Shown here: one piece after another, positions 1-5,762 of the stretch
Position numbering within the stretch: position 1 is the first letter of the stretch
How the letters are laid out: every line of letters begins with the position of its first letter
Assembly: GCA_017828835.1 (NCBI GenBank)
Contig: JAGAEK010000123.1
Location: forward strand, 1 to 8,150
DNA: 8,150 nucleotides
From: Oscillospiraceae bacterium
GTDB lineage: Bacteria; Bacillota; Clostridia; Oscillospirales; Ruminococcaceae
Reading direction: 5' to 3'
Notes under the pieces: generated by a model
Seen by the model: only the letters and a program-made list of their open reading frames with translations
What the model was told of the DNA's origin: nothing
Databases searched by the model: none
Position numbers and translations under genes: made by a program

Positions 1-1091
1 TCTTTTTCGAACTTCTTAGCGGTGCAGGGCATCACTGATACGACGAACATATCTTTCGGATCGACGCCGATCTTTTCGGCATAGAACGTTTTGAGTATAG
101 CGCCGAACATTTCGTGCGGAGATTTGCAGGTCGACAAATGCGGGAGCAGATCGCCGTAGTTTATTTCGGCAAAATTGATCCAACCGGGAGAGCAGGAAGT
201 GATCATCGGCAGAGTACCGCCGTTCTGAAGTCTTCCGAGCAGCTCGGTCGCCTCTTCCATAATGGTAAGGTCGGCGCTGTAGTTGGTGTCGAATACTTTC
301 TTAAAGCCGAGGCGGCGAAGCGCGGCGACCATTTTACCCGTTACCGGTGTGCCGATCTTCATACCGAATTCCTCGCCGAGAGCGGCTCTGACCGCAGGAG
401 CGGTCTGTACTACTACGTACTTGCCGGCTTTCATTGCTTCGTCCACTTTGCCTATTTCGGATTTCTCCATAAGAGCGCCGGTCGGGCAAACGCTTGTGCA
501 TTGACCGCAGAGTATGCAGGGAGCGTTTTCAAACGAACGGTTCTCGGCAGGAGCAACGATGGTGTTGAAACCGCGTTTTTCAAATCCGAGTACGGACAAA
601 CCGTGAGCGTTGCCGCATCTTTCTATGCAGCGTCCGCAAAGTATGCATTTTGAAGTATCACGTACGATAGAAGGAGTGAGCTGGTCGATCGTGGTGGGAG
701 TTTTTGATCCCTGGAACATATCTTCACGAGCGCCGGTAACCCTGGCGGCGTAAAGCAGTTCACAATACTCATTCTTATCGCACTGCTGGCATTTCATTGA
801 ATGGTTGGAGAGAAGCAATTCGACCGAAGCACGTCTTGCGGCAACGGCTGCCGGAGAGGAGATGGTTATCTCCATGCCCTCGTTTACGGGATATACGCAC
901 GATGCGACGAGACCTCTCGCTCCCTTTACTTCAACGAGACATACACGGCAGGAACCTCTGGAACATTCGCCGTGGTTGTAAGCGCATAACGAGGGAATCT
1001 GATATCCGCATGCTTTCGCTGCTTCCAGGATGGTAAGTCCTTCTTCTACTTCATAGGGAATGCCTTCGATTTTTATATTTATCTTTGCCAT
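1..1091 (-). CDS. hydA: [FeFe]-hydrogenase catalytic subunit HydA (NADH/ferredoxin-linked type), 3' end outside window
   Basis: This subunit reduces protons to H2 (or the reverse) at the H-cluster of a cytoplasmic electron-bifurcating hydrogenase. The 363 visible residues show the modular N-terminus of this class. A [2Fe-2S] ferredoxin domain has Cys36, 48, 51 and 65. A His-Cys3 [4Fe-4S] motif has His97, Cys101, 104 and 110. Two [4Fe-4S] ferredoxin motifs have Cys149/152/155/159 and Cys192/195/198/202. The hydrogenase domain follows, with H-cluster motif L1 as TSCSPGW (298-304) and L2 as MPCTAKK (354-360). Motif L3 and the C-terminus lie beyond the left edge. In L1 the second Cys of the textbook TSCCPxW is Ser301. 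The start is the ATG at 1091-1089, preceded by GGGGG right after the hydB stop, 15 nt away, so translation is probably coupled. The family is certain; NAD-linked bifurcation is inferred from the hydC and hydB neighbours. Confidence 0.96.
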   Translation of the reverse strand, partial: MAKINIKIEGIPYEVEEGLTILEAAKACGYQIPSLCAYNHGECSRGSCRVCLVEVKGARGLVASCVYPVNEGMEITISSPAAVAARRASVELLLSNHSMKCQQCDKNEYCELLYAARVTGAREDMFQGSKTPTTIDQLTPSIVRDTSKCILCGRCIERCGNAHGLSVLGFEKRGFNTIVAPAENRSFENAPCILCGQCTSVCPTGALMEKSEIGKVDEAMKAGKYVVVQTAPAVRAALGEEFGMKIGTPVTGKMVAALRRLGFKKVFDTNYSADLTIMEEATELLGRLQNGGTLPMITSCSPGWINFAEINYGDLLPHLSTCKSPHEMFGAILKTFYAEKIGVDPKDMFVVSVMPCTAKKFEK

Positions 1092-1106
1092 AATCCATAA
1101 TCCCCC

Positions 1107-2981
1107 TTAAACCTTTTCGATGGCCTTGAATTTGCAGGAAGACATGCACATGCCGCACTTGATACACTTAGACTGATCTATCGAGAAGGGTTCTTTGCCG
1201 ACGACGCCCGTGATTGCTCCGACGGGGCACTGACGTGCGCAGAGACCGCACTTCTTACATTTGTCTGAGTCTATTGAATACTGCATGAGGTTCTTGCAAA
1301 CCTTGGCGGGGCACTTTTTATCAACGATGTGGGCTATATATTCATCTCTGAACTGTGTGAGAGTCGAGGTGACGGGGTTGGAAGCCGTTTGACCGAGAGC
1401 GCAGAGAGAATTTGCTTTGATCGTTTTGCTGAGTTCTTCGAGCTCGTGAAGATCATCCATAGTGGCTTTACCGTCGGTGATCTTGGTTAACAGTTCAAGC
1501 ATACGCTTTGTGCCGATACGGCAGGGAGAACATTTACCGCAGGATTCGTCGCAGATGAATTCCATATAGAATTTCGCAACGTCGACCATACAGTTGTCCT
1601 CGTCCATTACGATAGCGCCGCCTGATCCCATCATTGAGCCGCGTGCAACGAGGTTGTCGAAATCTATCTCGGCATCCAGGTCTTTTTCCGTCAGACATCC
1701 GCCGGAAGGACCGCCTGTCTGGATAGCTTTGAATTTCTTGCCGTTCTGGATACCGCCGCCGATCTCGTAAATGAGTTCGCGGAGAGTGGTTCCCATCGGA
1801 ACCTCGACCAAACCGACGTTATTGACTTTACCGCCGAGTGCGAAAACTTTCGTACCTTTGGATCTTTCGGTACCGTATTCAACGAATTTCGCTGCGCCTT
1901 CACGGAGTATGTAAGGAACGGTCGCAAGCGTTTCGACGTTGTTGACTATCGTGGGCTTGCCCCAAAGACCTTTGACTGCCGGGAAAGGAGGACGCGGTCT
2001 CGGCATACCTCTCTTACCTTCTATCGAGTTAAGAAGAGCGGTTTCTTCGCCGCAGACGAATGCGCCGGCGCCGAGTCTGACGTGTGCACGGAAATTGAAT
2101 CCGGTTCCGAGTATATTATCGCCCATAAGGCCGATCTCTTCGAGTTGTTTGATCGCGATGCCGAGTCTCTTGACTGCGACGGGGTATTCGGCTCTGACGT
2201 AGAAGTAGCCGTTTTGAGCGCCGATGGCGTAGCCGGCTATCATCATACCTTCGATGACCGCGTAGGGGTTGTCTTCAAGAACGGATCTGTCCATAAATGC
2301 GCCGGGGTCGCCCTCGTCGCCGTTGCAGACGACGTACTTGTCACCGTCGCCGTTCATGGCAAACATCCATTTTCTGCCGGTCGGGAAACCGGCGCCGCCG
2401 CGTCCGCGCAGACCGGAATCGAGAACTTCCTGAACAACGTCCTTACGTTCCATCTGAAGCGCTTTTGCGAGGCCTTTGAAAGCGCCCATACCGAGAGCTT
2501 CTTCAACGTTTTCAAGACCGATAACGCCCGCACCGTAAAGTGCGATCCTGCGTTGTTTTTTATAGAAACCGATATCTTCCTGTTTTCTTATTTTTTGTTT
2601 TGTTTCCGGATCCTCATAGAGGAGTCTTTCAACAACTTGTCCGCCGACGATATCTTTATCGAGTATCTCTTCGACGTCTTCGGCTTTCACGAGCCTGTAA
2701 AGCGTGTTGTCGGGGAAGACCTTTACGAACGGACCCTGCGAGCAAAGTCCGAAGCATCCGACGTTATTGACGCTCACTTTATCTTCGAGGTGTTTTTCGG
2801 CGATGAGATCTTTGAATCTCTTTTCGATGCCGAGTGCGTTAGAAGCGACACAAGCGGTGCCGCCGCAGAGCATTATTGCTTTTTTGCCGCCGGTACCGTC
2901 GTATTTCGCGGTAAGTTTTGCGGCGTTTTCGGCGTTAGCCTTTGCAAGATCTTCAAAATTTCTGATTTTCAACATGATCAC
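1107..2981 (-). CDS. hydB: Electron-bifurcating hydrogenase subunit HydB (NuoF-like, flavin/NAD(H)-binding)
   Basis: This is the diaphorase and bifurcation subunit: it binds FMN and NAD(H) and routes electrons between NADH, ferredoxin and HydA. Domains in order: an N-terminal thioredoxin-like [2Fe-2S] domain (Cys39, 44, 76, 80); the NuoF-type FMN/NADH fold with the glycine-rich GRGGAGFPTGRKW (193-205), GDEGDPGAFMDR (221-232) and an acidic GEET segment near 311; an SLBB-like region; the NuoF [4Fe-4S] site CGKCSPC (481-487) with Cys527; and a C-terminal 2x[4Fe-4S] ferredoxin domain (Cys575/578/581/585 and Cys606/609/612/616). Cys557 and Cys562 lie in the linker, where related HydB structures hold a metal. 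The 624-residue length fits HydB, not plain NuoF. The start chosen is GTG at 2981, overlapping the hydC stop as GTGA, with GGAGG 6 nt upstream. The ATG at 2975 is the alternative (12-nt spacing) and gives a protein two residues shorter. Confidence 0.97.
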   Translation of the reverse strand: MIMLKIRNFEDLAKANAENAAKLTAKYDGTGGKKAIMLCGGTACVASNALGIEKRFKDLIAEKHLEDKVSVNNVGCFGLCSQGPFVKVFPDNTLYRLVKAEDVEEILDKDIVGGQVVERLLYEDPETKQKIRKQEDIGFYKKQRRIALYGAGVIGLENVEEALGMGAFKGLAKALQMERKDVVQEVLDSGLRGRGGAGFPTGRKWMFAMNGDGDKYVVCNGDEGDPGAFMDRSVLEDNPYAVIEGMMIAGYAIGAQNGYFYVRAEYPVAVKRLGIAIKQLEEIGLMGDNILGTGFNFRAHVRLGAGAFVCGEETALLNSIEGKRGMPRPRPPFPAVKGLWGKPTIVNNVETLATVPYILREGAAKFVEYGTERSKGTKVFALGGKVNNVGLVEVPMGTTLRELIYEIGGGIQNGKKFKAIQTGGPSGGCLTEKDLDAEIDFDNLVARGSMMGSGGAIVMDEDNCMVDVAKFYMEFICDESCGKCSPCRIGTKRMLELLTKITDGKATMDDLHELEELSKTIKANSLCALGQTASNPVTSTLTQFRDEYIAHIVDKKCPAKVCKNLMQYSIDSDKCKKCGLCARQCPVGAITGVVGKEPFSIDQSKCIKCGMCMSSCKFKAIEKV

Positions 2982-3466
2982 TCTGCACCTCCCGCTTTAC
3001 GATATTCGGCGATAATGCCGGGAATATCTTTCACATCCACTTTGGGGTAGACTTTGCCGTTGATTGTTACGGCGGGAGCGATACTGCAGGCGCCTATGCA
3101 GCGCAATGCGTCGATAGTGAACATACCGTCTTCGGTCGTACCACCGGGTTTGATGCCGAGTAATTCGGAAAACTTATCGATGACCCGCTGAGCACCTTTT
3201 ACGTAGCAGGCGGTACCGAGGCAGCAACCGATTACATATTTTCCCTTCGGCTTGAGGGAGAAGAATGAGTAAAATGTGACAACTCCGTAGATCTCCGCAA
3301 CGGAAATACCCGTTTTCGCGGAAACGATCTCCTGAACTTCCAGAGGAATATAACCGTATTCTTTCTGGATATCTTCGAGGATCATGATCAAAGGAGTCGG
3401 TTCGTCTGCATATCTGTCACAAATCTTGTTGATCTGTGCGACAGCAGCTTCACTTAATTTGAGCAT
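2978..3466 (-). CDS. hydC: Electron-bifurcating hydrogenase subunit HydC (NuoE-like [2Fe-2S] protein)
   Basis: This small cytoplasmic electron-transfer subunit carries one [2Fe-2S] cluster on a thioredoxin-like fold and passes electrons within the HydABC complex. The 162-residue length is normal for NuoE/HydC. The N-terminal helical region (about 1-75) contains the family stretch with KEYGYIP (35-41) and IYGVVTFYSFF (59-69). The cluster ligands are expected to be Cys82, Cys87, Cys123 and Cys127, in CLGTAC and CIGAC. The frame is open for 28 more codons upstream, but the ATG at 3466 is the right start: GAGGAGG lies 6 nt before it, the upstream in-frame ATG overlaps that ribosome site, and the extra residues would form a spurious hydrophobic segment. 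It is the first gene of the hydCBA operon, and its TGA overlaps the hydB GTG. Confidence 0.96.
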   Translation of the reverse strand: MLKLSEAAVAQINKICDRYADEPTPLIMILEDIQKEYGYIPLEVQEIVSAKTGISVAEIYGVVTFYSFFSLKPKGKYVIGCCLGTACYVKGAQRVIDKFSELLGIKPGGTTEDGMFTIDALRCIGACSIAPAVTINGKVYPKVDVKDIPGIIAEYRKAGGAE

Positions 3467-3492
3467 AAAAGTCCTCCTCATATAGGTATTTA

Positions 3493-3511
3493 TGTATTGT
3501 ATATCAATACA
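3493..3511. promoter_or_regulatory. Palindrome just downstream of the hydC transcription start, possible operator
   Basis: TGTATTG at 3493-3499 and CAATACA at 3505-3511 form a perfect 7-bp inverted repeat around TATAT. Given the -10 hexamer at 3522-3527, this spans roughly +5 to +23 of the hydCBA transcript, a typical repressor position. It does not match the Rex consensus (TTGTTAA-N4-TTAACAA type), the usual redox regulator of such operons. The cognate regulator is unknown. Confidence 0.5.
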
Positions 3512-3521
3512 CCCAAAGAGT

Positions 3522-3550
3522 ATTATATATAGAATAAGAAAATATGTCAA
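3522..3550 (-). promoter_or_regulatory. Sigma-A promoter of hydCBA
   Basis: On the minus strand TTGACA (3550-3545) and TATAAT (3527-3522) are separated by 17 bp, a perfect consensus pair. Transcription should start near 3515, giving a leader of about 50 nt before hydC. The -35 hexamer lies within the right arm of the hairpin at 3543-3593. Confidence 0.85.
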
Positions 3551-3593
3551 GACAAAAATCGATTTTCGGTGTTTCGATTTTTATCTTGACATA
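3543..3593 (-). terminator. 20-bp inverted repeat, probable terminator of the SIS-domain gene, overlapping the hydC -35
   Basis: Arms 3574-3593 and 3543-3562 pair over 20 bp in minus-strand RNA with a single G-U wobble and an 11-nt loop. The hairpin is followed directly by UUUUCUUAUU and begins 12 nt after the stop codon of the SIS gene. The stem is AU-rich, so termination efficiency is uncertain. Because the -35 of the hydC promoter is in the second arm, the element could also act as a protein-binding dyad. Confidence 0.65.
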
Positions 3594-3605
3594 CTGCCGG
3601 AAACG

Positions 3606-4205
3606 TTATTTTTGGGGATTCAGTCTTTCACCGACTGCACCGCCGGGGTGTATGACCGCAAACTGTTCGTTTTTGTAGTCGGTTTCTTCGATCAGCGCCG
3701 TTTGGAGAGCGTGGAAAATCACGCAAAGCGCCGTGGAAGAGGTGGTACCCTGGGAGTTATATTTGTCTGTTTCACGGTTTACGTACTGTTTCAGTACGAC
3801 GTCAGCTTCCGTTGCAAGAGGAGATTCGAGATTTTCGGTCACGGAGATGATACTGACGCCTTTTTTCTTGCAGATATCGATAATGGGCAAGAGCTCTTTG
3901 GTTTTTCCTCCGCGTGAGGCAAAGATCATAACGTCGCCTGCTTTGAGAAAGCCCGTTGCTCCGTGTACCGCTTCGGCAGGAGAAATGAATCTTGCGGGAC
4001 GCTCGATACAGCAGAGGAGATGCGCCATGTGTTGGCAGATGATCCCGGAATGTCCGCATCCGCAGGTCCCGATACGGGGCGCTGATTTGAGCAGATCAAC
4101 TGCTTTTGAGAAAGCCTCGTCATCAAAATAGTTGAGCATTTCGGCGATACATTCTGATTCGATTCGGTAAGCTTGCTTTGCTGATTTCAGGGAAGAAAGT
4201 TTCAT
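3606..4205 (-). CDS. SIS-domain sugar-phosphate isomerase-like protein, KpsF/GutQ-related, no CBS domains
   Basis: SIS domains bind phosphosugars and commonly catalyse aldose-ketose isomerisation; KpsF/GutQ/KdsD interconverts ribulose 5-phosphate and arabinose 5-phosphate. The 199 residues are one SIS domain: the loop GCGHSG (49-54), SPAEAVHG (75-82) with the conserved His81, SRGGKTKEL (97-105), TTSSTA (154-159) and the KpsF-type ending HPGGAVGERL (186-195). The paired CBS domains of full-length KdsD are absent. Two usual family residues differ: the Lys of G-K-S-G is His52, and the S-G-E-T loop reads G-G-K-T. The substrate is therefore probably not arabinose 5-phosphate. The start at 4205 has AAGGA 9 nt upstream. 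The gene diverges from the YjbQ/TIM-like operon across 208 bp and is likely co-regulated with it. The superfamily is secure; the reaction is unknown. Confidence 0.88.
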   Translation of the reverse strand: MKLSSLKSAKQAYRIESECIAEMLNYFDDEAFSKAVDLLKSAPRIGTCGCGHSGIICQHMAHLLCCIERPARFISPAEAVHGATGFLKAGDVMIFASRGGKTKELLPIIDICKKKGVSIISVTENLESPLATEADVVLKQYVNRETDKYNSQGTTSSTALCVIFHALQTALIEETDYKNEQFAVIHPGGAVGERLNPQK

Positions 4206-4239
4206 TTTAAACCATCCTTTTAAGTAAAAATACCAATTT

Positions 4240-4253
4240 TATTTTCGAAAATA
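4240..4253. promoter_or_regulatory. Perfect 14-bp palindrome at the SIS-gene transcription start, possible operator
   Basis: TATTTTCGAAAATA is a perfect palindrome with a central CG, centred near the predicted start point of the leftward transcript. Central-CG palindromes are usual for LacI-type repressors, but the sequence is AT-rich and no regulator gene is in the window. A related TTTCGAAAAT occurs at 6258-6267, just after the second YjbQ gene. Confidence 0.4.
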
Positions 4254-4281
4254 TTATATACTATCTGTTTTCCGAAAGCAA
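4253..4281 (-). promoter_or_regulatory. Probable promoter of the SIS-domain gene
   Basis: On the minus strand a perfect -10 TATAAT (4258-4253) lies 17 bp from TTGCTT (4281-4276), which keeps the TTG of the -35 consensus. Transcription should start near 4246, about 40 nt before the start codon. Confidence 0.6.
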
Positions 4282-4307
4282 TATTAAAATAAAATTCAGA
4301 AAATTTG

Positions 4308-4337
4308 TTGACTTTTTACCGTGATATAAAGTATTAT
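4308..4337 (+). promoter_or_regulatory. Probable promoter of the YjbQ/TIM-like operon
   Basis: TTGACT (4308-4313) and TATTAT (4332-4337) are each 5 of 6 to consensus with 18-bp spacing. Transcription should start near 4344, leaving a leader of about 70 nt. The -35 elements of the two divergent promoters are 26 bp apart, so one bound regulator could affect both. Confidence 0.6.
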
Positions 4338-4348
4338 ATAAGAAAGCG

Positions 4349-4373
4349 TTCGGCAATGGAAGCGTTTGCCGAA
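4349..4373 (+). promoter_or_regulatory. Inverted repeat in the leader of the YjbQ/TIM-like operon
   Basis: TTCGGCAA (4349-4356) and TTGCCGAA (4366-4373) form a perfect 8-bp inverted repeat with a 9-nt spacer, at about +5 to +30. It is much more GC-rich than its surroundings and is not followed by a T run, so it is not a terminator. It could be an operator or a 5' leader hairpin. Confidence 0.45.
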
Positions 4374-4413
4374 AAATTATATCAATTATTTATTTGAAAG
4401 GATGTTATATAGA

Positions 4414-5034
4414 ATGGAATTTAAAGTTTTTCAAAAGGAGCTTGAGCTTCAGTCGAGAGGATGGATCCCGACTTTTCATGATATTTCCAAAGAGGTGTTG
4501 GAAATAGTCGCTGCATCAGGAGTCAAAAACGGAACGTGTGCTATAGCTTCTCACCACACGACCTGCAGCGTAATGGTTCAGGAATGTTCTCATGATATAG
4601 ACTCGTTTGATCTTGAGTATCTCCAGCACGATCTTTTGGATATTATGCGTAAGATCGCACCTGATTTTAAAGAGGAGCATCAGTATCGCCATCCCGGACC
4701 TATCCATGCACAGTTCGGACGCTACGTTGACGAACCGGGAGATTTCACGAGTATGAACACGGACGGACATCTTCGTTCCGTTTTCTTCGGCCGCAGCGAG
4801 ACTATGACGATAAAGGACGGAAAGCTTGACGGCGGAGAGTTTGCTCATATTTATTTTGTCGACTGGGATCAGGTCAGAGCGCGCCACAGACAGGTCAATA
4901 TTACGATAATGGGAACGACCGAAGACGTAGGAGACAGAAAATGGAACAACGGAGAGGTAATCGATACTCTTCATAAATTCACCGATGAGGAAAAAGCTTT
5001 TGACGTGCATTATACACTTCAGCAGCAGAGATAA
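4414..5034 (+). CDS. YjbQ/UPF0047-family protein, long variant (first copy)
   Basis: YjbQ proteins are small enzymes of uncertain physiological role; E. coli YjbQ was reported to have weak thiamine-phosphate synthase activity, hence the name secondary thiamine-phosphate synthase. This 206-residue copy has the family core: GVKNGTCAIASHHTTCSV (36-53) with the conserved His pair, HPGP (93-96), NTDGHLRS (115-122) and an Arg-rich end DQVRARHRQ (152-160). The usual LGTWQ motif is replaced by GGEFAHIYF (140-148), and the usual D-G-P-R by D-Q-V-R. A tail of about 39 residues (168-206) extends past the normal 130-140-residue family length and resembles nothing I know. The ATG at 4414 was chosen because AAAGGA lies 11 nt before it; an in-frame ATG at 4402 overlaps that site. 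It is the first gene of a three-gene operon, 15 nt before the TIM-like gene. Confidence 0.87.
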   Translation: MEFKVFQKELELQSRGWIPTFHDISKEVLEIVAASGVKNGTCAIASHHTTCSVMVQECSHDIDSFDLEYLQHDLLDIMRKIAPDFKEEHQYRHPGPIHAQFGRYVDEPGDFTSMNTDGHLRSVFFGRSETMTIKDGKLDGGEFAHIYFVDWDQVRARHRQVNITIMGTTEDVGDRKWNNGEVIDTLHKFTDEEKAFDVHYTLQQQR

Positions 5035-5049
5035 AAGGAGAAGTGTGTA

Positions 5050-5748
5050 ATGAAACCGAAGATCAGAACTCCTTATTTTGAAATAGGGACAAAGAACTAC
5101 ATATATGGCGATACTGTTTTGGAGTATGCGAAAGCAGCTGACAAAGCGGCGGAGAAATATGATATAGACGTTCTTTTTATATGTCCGGCGGTAGAGATAA
5201 GAAGAGTTGTTGAAAACACGAAACATCTGATAGTTCTTGCGCCGTATATGGACACGCTGCGTCCCGGACGCGGAATGGCGGACGTGCTTCCGGAGGGACT
5301 CAAAGCGGCGGGAGCGCAAGGTGTTGTGATAAACCACTGTGAGAAACCGATGAGTCTTCCTCAGATGAAGAAGACGATAGACCGCGCGAGAGAGCTTGAT
5401 TTTCTTGTTTTTGCGTGTGCCGATACGATCGAAGAGGCGAAAGCGATAGCGCAGCTTCATCCCGATATAATAAATCCGGAGCCCTCGGCGATAATAGGCG
5501 GAGGCAACGGAGTCAGCCCGATGGATTACGTCAAGGATTCGATCAGGGTCATAAAAGAAATATATGACGACATCCTTGTCGAGCAGGCGGCGGGAATAAC
5601 GAACGGTCAGCAGGTTTATGATTTTATCATGGCGGGATCGGAGGCTGCGGGAGCGGCTTCGGGAATAATGAACGCGAAAGATCCGATAGCTATGATAGAT
5701 GAGATGATTGCGGCGACGAGAAGAGCTGCCGACGACCTGAAAAAATAA
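5050..5748 (+). CDS. Triose-phosphate-isomerase-like (TIM barrel) protein, short archaeal-type
   Basis: TPI interconverts dihydroxyacetone phosphate and glyceraldehyde 3-phosphate; related isomerases act on four-carbon phosphosugars such as tetrulose phosphates. The 232-residue length and pattern match short archaeal-type TPI rather than the 250-residue bacterial enzyme. The catalytic set is present: Lys15 (GTKNY), His96 (NHCEK) and Glu144 (PEP before the flexible loop). The phosphate-gripping loop reads IIGGGNGVS (148-156) instead of the usual IGTG-P-VS, and AGITNG (181-186) and ASGIMNAKDP (203-212) match the later phosphate-binding strands. NHCE has Cys where NHSE is usual. AAAAGGAG lies 9 nt before the start. 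Its place between two YjbQ genes, opposite a SIS isomerase, argues for a dedicated pathway rather than central glycolysis, and its exact substrate is not evident. Confidence 0.85.
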   Translation: MKPKIRTPYFEIGTKNYIYGDTVLEYAKAADKAAEKYDIDVLFICPAVEIRRVVENTKHLIVLAPYMDTLRPGRGMADVLPEGLKAAGAQGVVINHCEKPMSLPQMKKTIDRARELDFLVFACADTIEEAKAIAQLHPDIINPEPSAIIGGGNGVSPMDYVKDSIRVIKEIYDDILVEQAAGITNGQQVYDFIMAGSEAAGAASGIMNAKDPIAMIDEMIAATRRAADDLKK

Positions 5749-5762
5749 TCGGAGGAATAGAA

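Noticed and set aside
2082..3050. Long open frame on the plus strand opposite hydB and the end of hydC
   Set aside because: It is antisense to clearly conserved hydB coding sequence, its protein resembles no known family and is only a reading-frame echo of hydB codon use, and it has no convincing ribosome site.
3493..3511. Rex operator upstream of hydC
   Set aside because: The palindrome here does not match the TTGTTAA-N4-TTAACAA-type consensus.
3467..3550. 28-codon N-terminal extension of hydC
   Set aside because: It runs through the promoter -10, the palindrome and the ribosome binding site, and would add a hydrophobic segment foreign to NuoE-type proteins.
3586..3614. Rightward promoter using the TTGACA at 3586-3591
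   Set aside because: No -10-like hexamer is found at 16-18 bp and no plus-strand gene follows; the hexamer is the mirror arm of the inverted repeat.
4357..4370. Catabolite-responsive element (CcpA cre) in the YjbQ operon leader
   Set aside because: TGGAAGCGTTTGCC has the central CG but fails at two positions of the cre consensus that I recall, and it overlaps the inverted repeat, which explains it better.
4366..4413. Upstream TTG start for the first YjbQ gene
   Set aside because: It lies in the leader inverted repeat and has no ribosome site; AAAGGA before the ATG at 4414 fits better.
4516..5460. 314-codon open frame on the minus strand opposite the first YjbQ and TIM-like genes
   Set aside because: It covers two recognisable plus-strand genes, has no domain-like pattern and is rich in Arg, Ser and Tyr, as expected of an antisense frame.
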